Below are positions 1 through 7,095 of a stretch of DNA of 23,512 nt, piece after piece. Below the pieces are notes generated by a model. That model saw nothing but the letters and a program-made list of their open reading frames with translations. It made no database searches and had not been told where the DNA came from. This DNA comes from CAYLHS01 sp964383535 (GTDB taxonomy: Bacteria > Actinomycetota > Acidimicrobiia > Spongiisociales > UBA4744): the NCBI GenBank assembly GCA_964383535.1, contig CAYLHS010000032.1, positions 1 to 23,512 of the forward strand, written 5' to 3'. Position 1 is the first letter of the stretch. The number at the start of each line of letters is the position of its first letter. A program made the position numbers and the translations under genes.

Positions 1-226
1 GTGCCTGCTCGGCGATCAGCATCCAGTCGGCGTCCGGAGCCTTGGTGAGTGTCACAAAATCGGCGGTCATGAACACACTGGTCACGCCAGGGAGCATGAG
101 CAGCATCTCAGACATCGGATCGTCGACCGGGCGGCCGGCGACGTACGTCCTTGGTCCTCCGACGTCCTGGCCGATACTGAATTTGAGGGCGTTCGGATTG
201 GGAGTTCCCTCGATAGAGATTGCCAT
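1..226 (-). CDS. Nfu/NifU N-terminal-domain protein, 5' part only
   Basis: Reading leftward from the ATG at 226 gives an uninterrupted 75-codon frame that runs off the window edge. It begins MAISIEGTPNPNALKFSIGQ; the TPNPNALKF motif within the first 20 residues is the hallmark of the Nfu N-terminal domain found in Fe-S scaffold or carrier proteins. It continues with a segment like this domain's (PMSEMLLMLPGVTSVFMTAD, then DFVTLTK). In the family this domain accompanies, or acts beside, a C-terminal NifU domain with a CxxC cluster site. That half is outside the window, so I cannot say whether this is a full Nfu or a stand-alone N domain. The start is supported by a TACCAT box six bases upstream, which suggests a leaderless mRNA. 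The gene is divergent from hyuA, with only six bases between the two start codons. Family assignment is fairly sure; the role in Fe-S assembly is inferred. Confidence 0.82.
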   Translation of the reverse strand, partial: MAISIEGTPNPNALKFSIGQDVGGPRTYVAGRPVDDPMSEMLLMLPGVTSVFMTADFVTLTKAPDADWMLIAEQA

Positions 227-232
227 GGGTCG

Positions 233-238
233 ATGGTA
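233..238 (-). promoter_or_regulatory. Putative -10 box (TACCAT) of the Nfu-N gene
   Basis: Reading the minus strand, TACCAT is followed by the six bases CGACCC and then the ATG at 226. This is the TAnnnT plus 6-7 nt arrangement expected when transcription starts at the start codon itself. The box coincides exactly with the first two codons (ATG GTA) of the divergent hyuA gene. Confidence 0.5.
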
Positions 239-2128
239 GCCAACGGGATCGGGGTTGATGTCGGCGGCACCTTCACCGATGTCGCCGTGTGGGACGGCCG
301 ACGCCTGACGACGGGAAAGACGTCCACCACCGGCGACCAGAGCGATGGGGTCATCGCCGCTGCGCGGACCCTGGCCACGCGTAGTGAGCTACTTCTTCAC
401 GGGACGACGGTTGCCACCAACGCACTCCTCGAGCGAAAGGGCGCCCGTACGGCCCTCATCACCACCGACGGCTTCACCGATGTGATCGAGATCGGCCGAC
501 AGGACAGACCCTCGCTCTACGACGCGTCGGCCGACCGACCCGACCCGCTCGTGCCACGGGAGCGGCGCGCCGTTCGACCGGAGGACCTCTCCGACTTCGA
601 GTCCGTTGCCGTGTCTCTGCTCTGGTCGTTCCGCGATCCAGAGGAGGAGTTGGCGGTCCTCGACCGAATCGCCGCCGTGCACCCTGAGCTTTCCGTGTCG
701 CTGTCGAGTCGTGTCGCCCCCGAGTTCCGTGAGTACGAGCGCACCTCGACCACGGTTCTGAACGCCTACCTGTCCCCAATCGTCGGCAGGTATCTCCGCA
801 ACCTGCGAGAGAAAGCGCGTGCCGCAGGGCTTGCCGAAGGGTTGCTCGTCATGCGGTCTTCGGGCGGTCTGATGGACGTCGAAGCGGCCGTCGGGCTACC
901 GGCGGCGATCCTCCTCTCCGGGCCGGCCGGCGGAGTCATCGCTTCCGCCGAGCTCGGTAGGGCACTCGGACGCGACCGATTGATTTCGTTCGACATGGGG
1001 GGAACGTCGACCGATGTGTGCAGAATCGATGACGGGAGGCCTGAGACCGCCTATCAGCGGGCAATCGACGGCTATCCATGTCTGATGCCTTCGGTCGCCG
1101 TTCACACCGTTGGCGCGGGCGGCGGGTCGGTCGCGTGGATCGACCCAGGAGGAGCGCTCAGAGTCGGGCCCCGGTCTGCGGGAGCCATCCCGGGACCTGC
1201 CTGCTACCGACGCGGCGGCACGGACGCAACCGTGAGCGACGCGGACCTGCTGATCGGAAGACTCTCTCCGCATCTCGCAGGGGATGTGACACTCGATCCG
1301 TCGCTCGCCAATGCGGCCGTTGCCCGCCTCGCCGACGTACTGTCTCTCACAGTCGAGGCGACCGCACTCGGCATGGCCGAGATCGTCGAGGCACACATGG
1401 AACGCGCCGTACGTGCCGTCAGTGTGGAGCAGGGCGCCGACCCGCGCAGCGCGGCACTGGTCGCATTCGGCGGCGCCGGAGGCATGCACGCCACCGCACT
1501 CGCTCGTCGGCTCGATATGGCAGGGGTGATCATTCCTCCCTATGCCGGCGTATTCAGCGCGCTCGGGCTTCTGCTGAGTCCGCCGAGGGTCGACCTGTCC
1601 ATGAGCGTCGCCGCCGGTCCGGTGGACGTGCAGGTCGCGGCTCTGGCCGGTCGGGCCGCTCGACAACTCGCAGACGAGACCGGCTCGGGACCCGTCGACG
1701 TTGCGACGTCCATCGACGTTCGCTACCGCGGTCAATCGCATGAGACAACCGTCCCATACCGTGCAGGAGAGGGTCTGACCGTTCTCGAAGTGAGATTCCA
1801 TGAAGAGCACCGCGTCCAGAATGGCTTCGCCAGGCAGGGTGATCCGATCGAAGTGGTCACCGCGCGCGCCGTGGCACTTGGCGCACCGGCACTCACATGG
1901 GCCGACCTGGACGAAGTGGTGCCGGTTGGGGAACCGAGACGAGCTTCTCGTGAGGTGTTGGTCGGCAGCAGCTCGATCGAGACGGACGTGTGGTGGCGGC
2001 CCGCACTCGCCGCGGGAGCCGAGGTCACGGGCCCGGCGGTGGTCGAAGAACCGGAAGCGACCGTATGGATCGGTCCAGGCGAACGGGCGGTCGTGCACTC
2101 CTCCGGAGCGTTGGAGGTGCAGTGGTGA
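233..2128 (+). CDS. hyuA: Hydantoinase/5-oxoprolinase subunit A (HyuA family)
   Basis: A 631-residue HyuA-type subunit, which with HyuB forms an ATP-dependent enzyme that opens hydantoins, 5-oxoproline or related cyclic amides in the cytoplasm. The N-terminus has the actin-fold phosphate motif IGVDVGGTFTDVAV (residues about 6-19), then LLHGTTVATNALLERKGA. Further in are LSGPAGGVIAS, a second phosphate-type loop DMGGTSTDVCRIDDG, the glycine-rich TVGAGGGSVAWID, and GGAGGMHATALA near residue 420. This is the family order: Hydant_A_N, then Hydantoinase_A, then a C-terminal domain. The length is slightly short for the family (usually about 650-700). ATG 233 is the only sensible start, because the phosphate motif follows at once. 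I see no good Shine-Dalgarno sequence. The TGA overlaps the GTG start of hyuB, so the two are translationally coupled. The substrate cannot be read from sequence; N-methylhydantoin, 5-oxoproline and other lactams are all possible. Confidence 0.9.
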   Translation: MVANGIGVDVGGTFTDVAVWDGRRLTTGKTSTTGDQSDGVIAAARTLATRSELLLHGTTVATNALLERKGARTALITTDGFTDVIEIGRQDRPSLYDASADRPDPLVPRERRAVRPEDLSDFESVAVSLLWSFRDPEEELAVLDRIAAVHPELSVSLSSRVAPEFREYERTSTTVLNAYLSPIVGRYLRNLREKARAAGLAEGLLVMRSSGGLMDVEAAVGLPAAILLSGPAGGVIASAELGRALGRDRLISFDMGGTSTDVCRIDDGRPETAYQRAIDGYPCLMPSVAVHTVGAGGGSVAWIDPGGALRVGPRSAGAIPGPACYRRGGTDATVSDADLLIGRLSPHLAGDVTLDPSLANAAVARLADVLSLTVEATALGMAEIVEAHMERAVRAVSVEQGADPRSAALVAFGGAGGMHATALARRLDMAGVIIPPYAGVFSALGLLLSPPRVDLSMSVAAGPVDVQVAALAGRAARQLADETGSGPVDVATSIDVRYRGQSHETTVPYRAGEGLTVLEVRFHEEHRVQNGFARQGDPIEVVTARAVALGAPALTWADLDEVVPVGEPRRASREVLVGSSSIETDVWWRPALAAGAEVTGPAVVEEPEATVWIGPGERAVVHSSGALEVQW

Positions 2129-3663
2129 GTGTGGACCCGATCACGCTCGAAGTCGCCAGAAACCAGCTCGCCGCCGTGGCCGATGAGATGGGGCTGGTGC
2201 TGCGCCGAACCGCCTACTCGCCCAACATCAAGGAGCGGGCGGACTGCTCGGCCGCGGTTTTCGTGCCCTCGGGAGAAATGCTCGCGCAAGCTGAACACAT
2301 CCCGGTTCATCTCGGGTCGATGCCGGCCTCGGTGGCGGCTGTGCTTGGCACGTTCGAAGCCGAACTCGGCGTTCAGTATGCAGTCAACGACCCGTTCCAT
2401 GGCGGCACGCACCTGAACGATCTGACGCTTGTGCGCCCTGTGTTCGCTGGTGGGGAGCTGGTTGGATGGGTCGCCAACCGGGCTCACCACGCCGATGTCG
2501 GGGGAGAGGCACCGGGGTCGATGCCGGCCCACGCGACGAGGCTCGAGCAAGAGGGACACATCGTCGCTCCGATCCCCGCGGTGCGAGACGGCCGCTGGCT
2601 CGACTCGTTCGTCGGTCCATTTCTCGACGCCACCCGGACACCGGCCGAACGGTTTGGCGATCTGTCGGCCCAGCTCGGGGCCAACGAAGTTGGCGCAGCC
2701 CGGATCGGAGGACTGGTCGAATCGGAAGGCCGAGAACGCTTCGAGGAGGTGACGGCCGCTCTCCTTGCATACGGTGAGCGGCGGATGCGGGCCGCGCTCG
2801 CAGCGTTGCCCGACGGGAGATACCGGTTCGTTGACGTCATGGAGTGGGGAGCGGACGACATTCCGATTGCAGTCGAGGTCCACATCGCCGGTGAGGACCT
2901 CATTGCCGATTTCACGGGTACGGCACCCCAAGTGGCCGGCAACATCAATGCCGTCGACGCGGTCACCCGTTCGTGCCTCTACTACGCGGTGCGGGTTGCG
3001 ACAGACCCGACGATTCCCGCCAATGGCGGCTGCTACCGGCCGCTGGATCTCATAGCCCTTGAGGGGACTCTCGTCAACGCCCGTCCCCCGGCGGCCGTCG
3101 CAGCAGGGAACGTCGAAACCAGCCAGCGGATCGCCGACGTACTGTTGGGAGCGCTCGCTCAAGCCGCACCAGATCGGGTTCCGGCCGCTTCCCAGGGGAC
3201 CATGAACAACATCCTTGCCGGCAACGACCACTTCGCGTACTACGAGACCGTCGGCGGTGGGCAGGGTGGGAGGCCCGGGAAGCCCGGCATGTCCGGCGTG
3301 CATACGGGCATGACCAACACCAAGAACACGCCGATCGAAGCGCTCGAGTCCGCCTATCCACTTCACGTCGTCACGACGAGATTGCGAAGGGGCAGTGGCG
3401 GTGTCGGAAGGTTCGCCGGCGGAGAGGGCATTGAACGCGAGATCGAGTTTCTGGAGCCGGCGACCGTGTCACTGATGGGGGAGCGACGGCGCATCCGGCC
3501 GTGGGGCCTCGCAGGGGGTGAACCGGGTGCCGTCGGGGAGGACTGGTTGATTCGGCGAGGTTCTACTCCGGAACGACTCCCCGGTAAGGTCACCTTCGAT
3601 GTCCGCATCGGAGACCGCCTCCGTGTTCTCACCCCGGGTGGGGGTGGATGGGGAAAGGCGTAG
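2125..3663 (+). CDS. hyuB: Hydantoinase/5-oxoprolinase subunit B (HyuB family)
   Basis: A 512-residue partner of HyuA. The start is GTG 2125, which overlaps the hyuA stop as GTGA and has GGAGG at 2113-2117, seven bases upstream. The frame stays open further upstream, but that part lies inside hyuA and is not family sequence. The N-terminus reads DPITLEVARNQLAAVADEMG, then RRTAYSPNIKERADCSAAVF, the classic HyuB opening. Conserved polar segments follow: HIPVHLGSM, NDPFHGGTHLNDLTLV and ANRAHHADVGG, rich in His/Asp and probably involved in metal or substrate binding. NGGCYRPL and a glycine-rich GGGQGGRPGKPG segment lie towards the C-terminus, which ends in VLTPGGGGWG, the usual family ending. Length is in the normal range (about 510-580). 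It is an operon with hyuA; no transporter or carbamoylase is adjacent to define the substrate. Confidence 0.9.
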   Translation: MSVDPITLEVARNQLAAVADEMGLVLRRTAYSPNIKERADCSAAVFVPSGEMLAQAEHIPVHLGSMPASVAAVLGTFEAELGVQYAVNDPFHGGTHLNDLTLVRPVFAGGELVGWVANRAHHADVGGEAPGSMPAHATRLEQEGHIVAPIPAVRDGRWLDSFVGPFLDATRTPAERFGDLSAQLGANEVGAARIGGLVESEGRERFEEVTAALLAYGERRMRAALAALPDGRYRFVDVMEWGADDIPIAVEVHIAGEDLIADFTGTAPQVAGNINAVDAVTRSCLYYAVRVATDPTIPANGGCYRPLDLIALEGTLVNARPPAAVAAGNVETSQRIADVLLGALAQAAPDRVPAASQGTMNNILAGNDHFAYYETVGGGQGGRPGKPGMSGVHTGMTNTKNTPIEALESAYPLHVVTTRLRRGSGGVGRFAGGEGIEREIEFLEPATVSLMGERRRIRPWGLAGGEPGAVGEDWLIRRGSTPERLPGKVTFDVRIGDRLRVLTPGGGGWGKA

Positions 3664-3668
3664 GCCCT

Positions 3669-3707
3669 CTGCCCGGCGCGATCGCACACCGTACGACAAC
3701 CGGGCAG
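3669..3707 (+). terminator. Hairpin after hyuB, possible terminator
   Basis: CTGCCCGG (3669-3676) and CCGGGCAG (3700-3707) are perfect 8-bp complementary arms around a 23-base loop, starting six bases after the hyuB stop. There is no T-run, so if it terminates it is the U-poor type common in high-GC bacteria. Confidence 0.35.
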
Positions 3708-3749
3708 GCATAGGCCTTCTCCTGAACACTTCAGAAGGGAGTGCAACTG

Positions 3750-3956
3750 ATGCCCGATGAGGACACGCCGACCCGAAGCATGTTCGTTGTCACACTTGCG
3801 GTCGTCCTGCTGTCGGTCGCCGATTTCATCCGAATCGACGCTACGAGCCACTCCGCGTCCGACACTTTGCTGAATTGGATACCCCAGACGATCGTGCTTG
3901 TAATCGTGGGCGCCGTCGTCGTGCGCCTCGTCCGGCAGGTTCGGCGTGGTGGCTGA
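3750..3956 (+). CDS. Small two-helix membrane protein, unknown function
   Basis: A 68-residue protein beginning MPDEDTPTRSMF. I chose ATG 3750 because AGGGAG at 3736-3741 sits eight bases upstream; an in-frame GTG at 3741 overlaps that ribosome-binding site. The protein has a short acidic N-terminus, a hydrophobic stretch at about residues 11-29 (MFVVTLAVVLLSVADFI), a polar loop with SHSAS, a second hydrophobic stretch at about 43-59 (IPQTIVLVIVGAVVVRL), and a basic tail ending RQVRRGG. This predicts two membrane helices with a cytoplasmic basic C-terminus. I do not recognise the family. It lies between hyuB and another membrane protein on the same strand, with no evidence of a functional link. 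The good Shine-Dalgarno sequence and clean membrane pattern argue that it is real. Confidence 0.6.
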   Translation: MPDEDTPTRSMFVVTLAVVLLSVADFIRIDATSHSASDTLLNWIPQTIVLVIVGAVVVRLVRQVRRGG

Positions 3957-4013
3957 AGAGGATGGGAACCCCTGAAGTGTCGAATGGGAGCTCTACGGCC
4001 CGGCACGCGGTCG

Positions 4014-4019
4014 TAGCAT
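4014..4019 (+). promoter_or_regulatory. Putative -10 box (TAGCAT) for the 4027 gene
   Basis: TAGCAT is followed by seven bases and the ATG at 4027. It matches the spacing seen at glcD, argS, tldD and others in this window and favours ATG 4027 over the upstream in-frame ATG 4018, which overlaps the box itself. Confidence 0.45.
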
Positions 4020-4026
4020 GCTCCAC

Positions 4027-4482
4027 ATGTGCATGCCGGCCGTGCTGGGCGTCATCGATTGGCGTGCGATCGGGGGTTGGGCCTCGCTCGTTGTTGGCGC
4101 GCTCGTTCTCATCGGTGCGTGGACGCTGCTGAGGATCATTCGGTCGACGGGACGTCGAGAGATGCAGCGAACCGGCGATGTCACGCTCGTGCCGCTCATG
4201 ACGCTGCCGGGCTTTGCTTCAGCGCTCCTTCTCGTCACCGGTAGCGCTGGTCTTCTCGGGTGGTTGGGCGGTGCCTCGAGCGCTGTACTGGACGCCGTCT
4301 TCGGGCTCTGGTGGCTCTCCAACGCCTTGGTGATGGGACATGTGACGCGGGCGCGTCGCCAGCGAGACAGGCATTGGTCTCTTGGGTCGATTGGAGCGCT
4401 ACTGGCTGCGCTCATTGCGGTGGCAGCGGGAGTCTGGTTCGTTCGGGCAACGGTCGTGTGGACGGTCCGGCAGTTCTCCTGA
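4027..4482 (+). CDS. Membrane protein of unknown function, about 151 aa
   Basis: Four hydrophobic segments can be seen: GGWASLVVGALVLIGAWTLL, then LPGFASALLLVTGSAGLLGWL, then AVLDAVFGLWWLSNALVMG, and SIGALLAALIAVAAGVWFV. Short basic loops (RSTGRREMQR and TRARRQRDRHW) probably face the cytoplasm. The pattern suggests a small integral membrane protein of the inner membrane. I do not recognise a family; it vaguely resembles short DUF-type or copper-resistance-like four-helix proteins, but no diagnostic residues are present. Start candidates are ATG 4018, 4027 and 4033; 4027 fits the leaderless signature. It converges on the aminotransferase gene with 16 bases between the stop codons and no obvious terminator. 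Confidence 0.6.
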   Translation: MCMPAVLGVIDWRAIGGWASLVVGALVLIGAWTLLRIIRSTGRREMQRTGDVTLVPLMTLPGFASALLLVTGSAGLLGWLGGASSAVLDAVFGLWWLSNALVMGHVTRARRQRDRHWSLGSIGALLAALIAVAAGVWFVRATVVWTVRQFS

Positions 4483-4498
4483 AGAACCTCGCCGGTGC

Positions 4499-5605
4499 TT
4501 ACCGCATCAACGCGTCGAGCGCCTGGACGAGCCGCAGAGCGTGCTCTCGCCGAGCGCCGAGTCCCATCAGCCCGATCCTCCAGGCGATGCCGGCGAACTC
4601 TCCGAGACCGCCGCCCACCTCGATGTCGAACTCGCGCAGGAGGTCACCGCGAAGACTGTCGTCTGTTGTCTTCGGGAGGCGGACTGCGGTGAGCTGTGGA
4701 AGGCGGTACCTGTCGGCGGCGATCAATTCGAAGCCTCGCTCGACGAGCGCGTTGCGGAGGAACCTGCCTGCATCGTGGTGACGTGCCCAGCGGGCGTCGA
4801 GACCTTCCTGGAGGACCAGACGAAGTCCTTCGTGGAGGCCATACACCATCGAGATCGGCGCTGTGTGGTGGTAGGCGCGGCGGTGCTCGGCATCCTCCCA
4901 GTAGGAGCGCAGCAGCCGGGCGTCGAGATACCAGGACTGAACCGGCGTCGCCCGAGTCTCCAGTTTCCACTCTGCCCTGGGTGAGAAGGTGATCGGTGCG
5001 AGACCAGGCGGGACGCTCAAGCACTTCTGGGTGCCCGAGAAGCAGACGTCGATTCCCCACGAGTCGACATCCACCTCGATACCGCCAAGAGACGTGACGG
5101 CATCGACGACGAGGATCGGATCGTCACCGATGGCCCTGCGAATCTCCTCGACGGGTTGACGCATCCCGGTCGAAGTCTCGGCGTGAACGATCGCAACGAT
5201 CTTCGCTCCGCGTTTCTTCGTCGCCTCGGCGAGCTTGTCGGTGGGTATGGGCATCCCCCAGGGCGCGGTCACCTCGGTGACAATGCCACCCGCTCTCCTC
5301 GCCATCTCGACGAGTCGGGCTCCAAACACGCCTGCAACGCCGATTACGACCCTGTCGCCAGGGTCGATCATGTTCACCAGTGCCGCTTCGGCTCCTGCCG
5401 AGCCGGTTCCCGAGACCGGGAATGTCAGCTGGTTGGTGGTCTGAAAGACCTCACGAAGGGCTGCCGAGGTTTCGTCCATGATGGAGATGAACTCGGGGTC
5501 GAGATGACCGAGTACAGGCTTGCCCATCGCAGCGAGGACGGACGGTTCCACCGGCGACGGGCCAGGCCCCATGAGATACCGGCGAGGTGGATCGATCTGC
5601 TCCAT
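4499..5605 (-). CDS. Alanine/serine-glyoxylate aminotransferase, class V PLP enzyme
   Basis: A 368-residue class V (fold type I) aminotransferase of the serine-pyruvate / alanine-glyoxylate family. It starts RRYLMGPGPSPVEPSVLAAM, the family's opening. It has VSGTGSAGAEAAL for phosphate and ring binding, VDAVTSLGG with the PLP-pairing Asp near 168, and SGTQKCLSVPPG with the Schiff-base Lys near 194. The C-terminal domain has GGLGEFAGIAWRIGLMG, where the Arg probably binds the substrate carboxylate. Such enzymes transfer an amino group from alanine or serine to glyoxylate, giving glycine. The divergent neighbour is glcDEF, which makes glyoxylate, so glyoxylate is the likely acceptor (inference from context). 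Alternatives are phosphonate or purine-pathway aminotransferases of the same family. The ATG at 5605 has TAACGT seven bases upstream, suggesting a leaderless transcript. Confidence 0.9.
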   Translation of the reverse strand: MEQIDPPRRYLMGPGPSPVEPSVLAAMGKPVLGHLDPEFISIMDETSAALREVFQTTNQLTFPVSGTGSAGAEAALVNMIDPGDRVVIGVAGVFGARLVEMARRAGGIVTEVTAPWGMPIPTDKLAEATKKRGAKIVAIVHAETSTGMRQPVEEIRRAIGDDPILVVDAVTSLGGIEVDVDSWGIDVCFSGTQKCLSVPPGLAPITFSPRAEWKLETRATPVQSWYLDARLLRSYWEDAEHRRAYHHTAPISMVYGLHEGLRLVLQEGLDARWARHHDAGRFLRNALVERGFELIAADRYRLPQLTAVRLPKTTDDSLRGDLLREFDIEVGGGLGEFAGIAWRIGLMGLGARREHALRLVQALDALMR

Positions 5606-5612
5606 GCAGGCA

Positions 5613-5618
5613 ACGTTA
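5613..5618 (-). promoter_or_regulatory. Putative -10 box (TAACGT) of the class V aminotransferase gene
   Basis: On the minus strand TAACGT is followed by TGCCTGC (seven bases) and the ATG at 5605. It lies in the 119-bp region shared with glcD. Confidence 0.45.
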
Positions 5619-5643
5619 CCTGACGGAGGGATCCCATTCTTGC

Positions 5644-5687
5644 GAACCTAGGGTTCAGGGCCGCGCCCAACGCGGTAGCCGGCCCTG
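5644..5687. promoter_or_regulatory. Overlapping inverted repeats between the aminotransferase and glcD
   Basis: GAACCTAGGGTTC at 5644-5656 is a perfect palindrome around a TAG centre. It runs directly into CAGGGCC (5656-5662), whose complement GGCCCTG lies at 5681-5687, and a smaller CCGCG/CGCGG pair sits between them. The elements lie about 26-70 bp upstream of the two divergent -10 boxes, where a repressor or activator of the glycolate genes could bind. No regulator gene is in the window and I cannot name the binding protein. Confidence 0.35.
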
Positions 5688-5712
5688 GGCTCGCACGGGT
5701 GAGGGGAGGGTC

Positions 5713-5718
5713 TACGCT
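5713..5718 (+). promoter_or_regulatory. Putative -10 box (TACGCT) of glcD
   Basis: TACGCT, then TGCCAC, then the ATG at 5725. The same TACGCT-TGgCAC sequence with one extra base precedes tldD at 22719. It predicts a leaderless glcDEF mRNA and explains the absence of a Shine-Dalgarno sequence at the right distance. Confidence 0.55.
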
Positions 5719-5724
5719 TGCCAC

Positions 5725-7095
5725 ATGTCGCTCGTGGCGGATCTCGAAGCGGTCCTCGGTCCGGAGAGAGTCTTTTCGGATGCGCTGCGGCGCCACATCT
5801 ACGGGAAGGATTCCGGAATCAAGCGGGGCGATCCAACCGTCGTCGTCCTTCCCGAGACGACCTCCGAGGTTGTCGAGGTCGTGCTCGTGGCCGCCCGGCA
5901 CGACCTTCCGGTCATCGCCCGGGGGGCGGGCACCGGACTTGCGTCGGGCATCATCCCTATTGGTCCCTCAGTCATGGTGGTGCTCACCAAGATGAACCAC
6001 ATCGTCGGCATCGATGCCGAGGGTGCAACTGCATGGGTCGAGCCGGGCGTCGTCAACGTCGACCTCTCCGAACAGACCGCCGAATTCGGGCTCCACTTCG
6101 CACCTGATCCGTCGTCGCAAACCGTGTCGACGATCGGAGGCAATGTCGCCACAGGTGCAGGAGGACCTCACTGCCTCGCGGAAGGCACGACGATAGGGCA
6201 CGTTCTGGCGATCGAACTGGTCACCGGCGACGGAGAGGTGGTCATCGTCGGATCCGGTGCACCCGACCCGATTGGCCTCGACCTTCGAGCGGTTGTGGTC
6301 GGGTCGGAAGGCACGCTGGGGATCGTGACGAAGGTGCTCGTGAAGCTCACACCGAACCCACAGGCAGTTCGTACCGTCTTGGCGGCGTTTCATCAGATCG
6401 AGGATGCGGCAGCCGCCGTCTCCGAGATCATCGCCCAGGGGATCGTCCCCGCCGCGCTCGAGATGATCGATCACGAGATGGCCATCGCGATCGAGAACTT
6501 CCTCCACGCAGGGCTGCCGACTCAGGCCGGCGGCCTGCTCCTGACCGACGTGTCCGGGCACGCCGCCTCGGTTGATGCCGAGCTCAAGGCCGTCGAACGG
6601 ATCATGCGAGACAAAGGCGCCTTTGAGATCAGGACGGCGGCCGACGAGAAGGTACGCGCCGAGCTGTGGAGGGGTCGAAAATCCGCGTTCGGTGCAGTCA
6701 CACAGATGGCTCCGGACTACTACCTTCAAGACACGGCTGTTCCGCGGACTCGCCTCATCGAGGTCACCGGCGAGGTATATGAGATCGCTCACCGCTACGG
6801 CCTGAGGATGATGAACGTCTTCCACGCCGGCGACGGCAACCTCCACCCGATGATGGCCTTCGATGCGTCCGAGCCGGGCACCCTGGAACGTGTCGAGCAG
6901 GCATCGGAAGAGATGCTGAGAGTGTGCGTCGAAGCAGGAGGCACGCTCAGCGGCGAACACGGCATCGGTTTGGAGAAGCGAGACCTCATGCCGCTGATCT
7001 ACACCGACGTCGACCTCGATGCGCAACGTCAGGTCAAAGCGGCGTTTGACCCGGACAATCGCGCGAACCCCGGCAAGATCCTTCCCTCGCCATGA
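5725..7095 (+). CDS. glcD: Glycolate oxidase subunit GlcD (FAD-binding)
   Basis: A 456-residue flavoprotein subunit that oxidises glycolate (or a related 2-hydroxyacid such as D-lactate) to the 2-oxoacid and passes electrons to GlcE/GlcF. The N-terminal FAD_binding_4 domain shows VIARGAGTGLASG (around residue 70), PDPSSQTVSTIGGN and GSEGTLGIVTKV. The C-terminal FAD-oxidase domain shows NVFHAGDGNLHPMM, GGTLSGEHGIGLEKRDLM and FDPDNRANPGKI, all diagnostic. Length is close to the usual 460-500. ATG 5725 is chosen because a TACGCT box precedes it by six bases; the frame is open further upstream, but there it is not family sequence. The stop overlaps glcE (ATGA), making a coupled operon. D-lactate or other 2-hydroxyacid dehydrogenases use the same fold, but the complete glcDEF order favours glycolate. 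Confidence 0.93.
   Translation: MSLVADLEAVLGPERVFSDALRRHIYGKDSGIKRGDPTVVVLPETTSEVVEVVLVAARHDLPVIARGAGTGLASGIIPIGPSVMVVLTKMNHIVGIDAEGATAWVEPGVVNVDLSEQTAEFGLHFAPDPSSQTVSTIGGNVATGAGGPHCLAEGTTIGHVLAIELVTGDGEVVIVGSGAPDPIGLDLRAVVVGSEGTLGIVTKVLVKLTPNPQAVRTVLAAFHQIEDAAAAVSEIIAQGIVPAALEMIDHEMAIAIENFLHAGLPTQAGGLLLTDVSGHAASVDAELKAVERIMRDKGAFEIRTAADEKVRAELWRGRKSAFGAVTQMAPDYYLQDTAVPRTRLIEVTGEVYEIAHRYGLRMMNVFHAGDGNLHPMMAFDASEPGTLERVEQASEEMLRVCVEAGGTLSGEHGIGLEKRDLMPLIYTDVDLDAQRQVKAAFDPDNRANPGKILPSP

Noticed and set aside
896..2098. 400-codon open frame on the minus strand opposite hyuA
   Set aside because: It lies antisense to a clear HyuA gene. High G+C at third positions keeps antisense frames open; the translation is rich in Arg, His and Cys with no recognisable domain.
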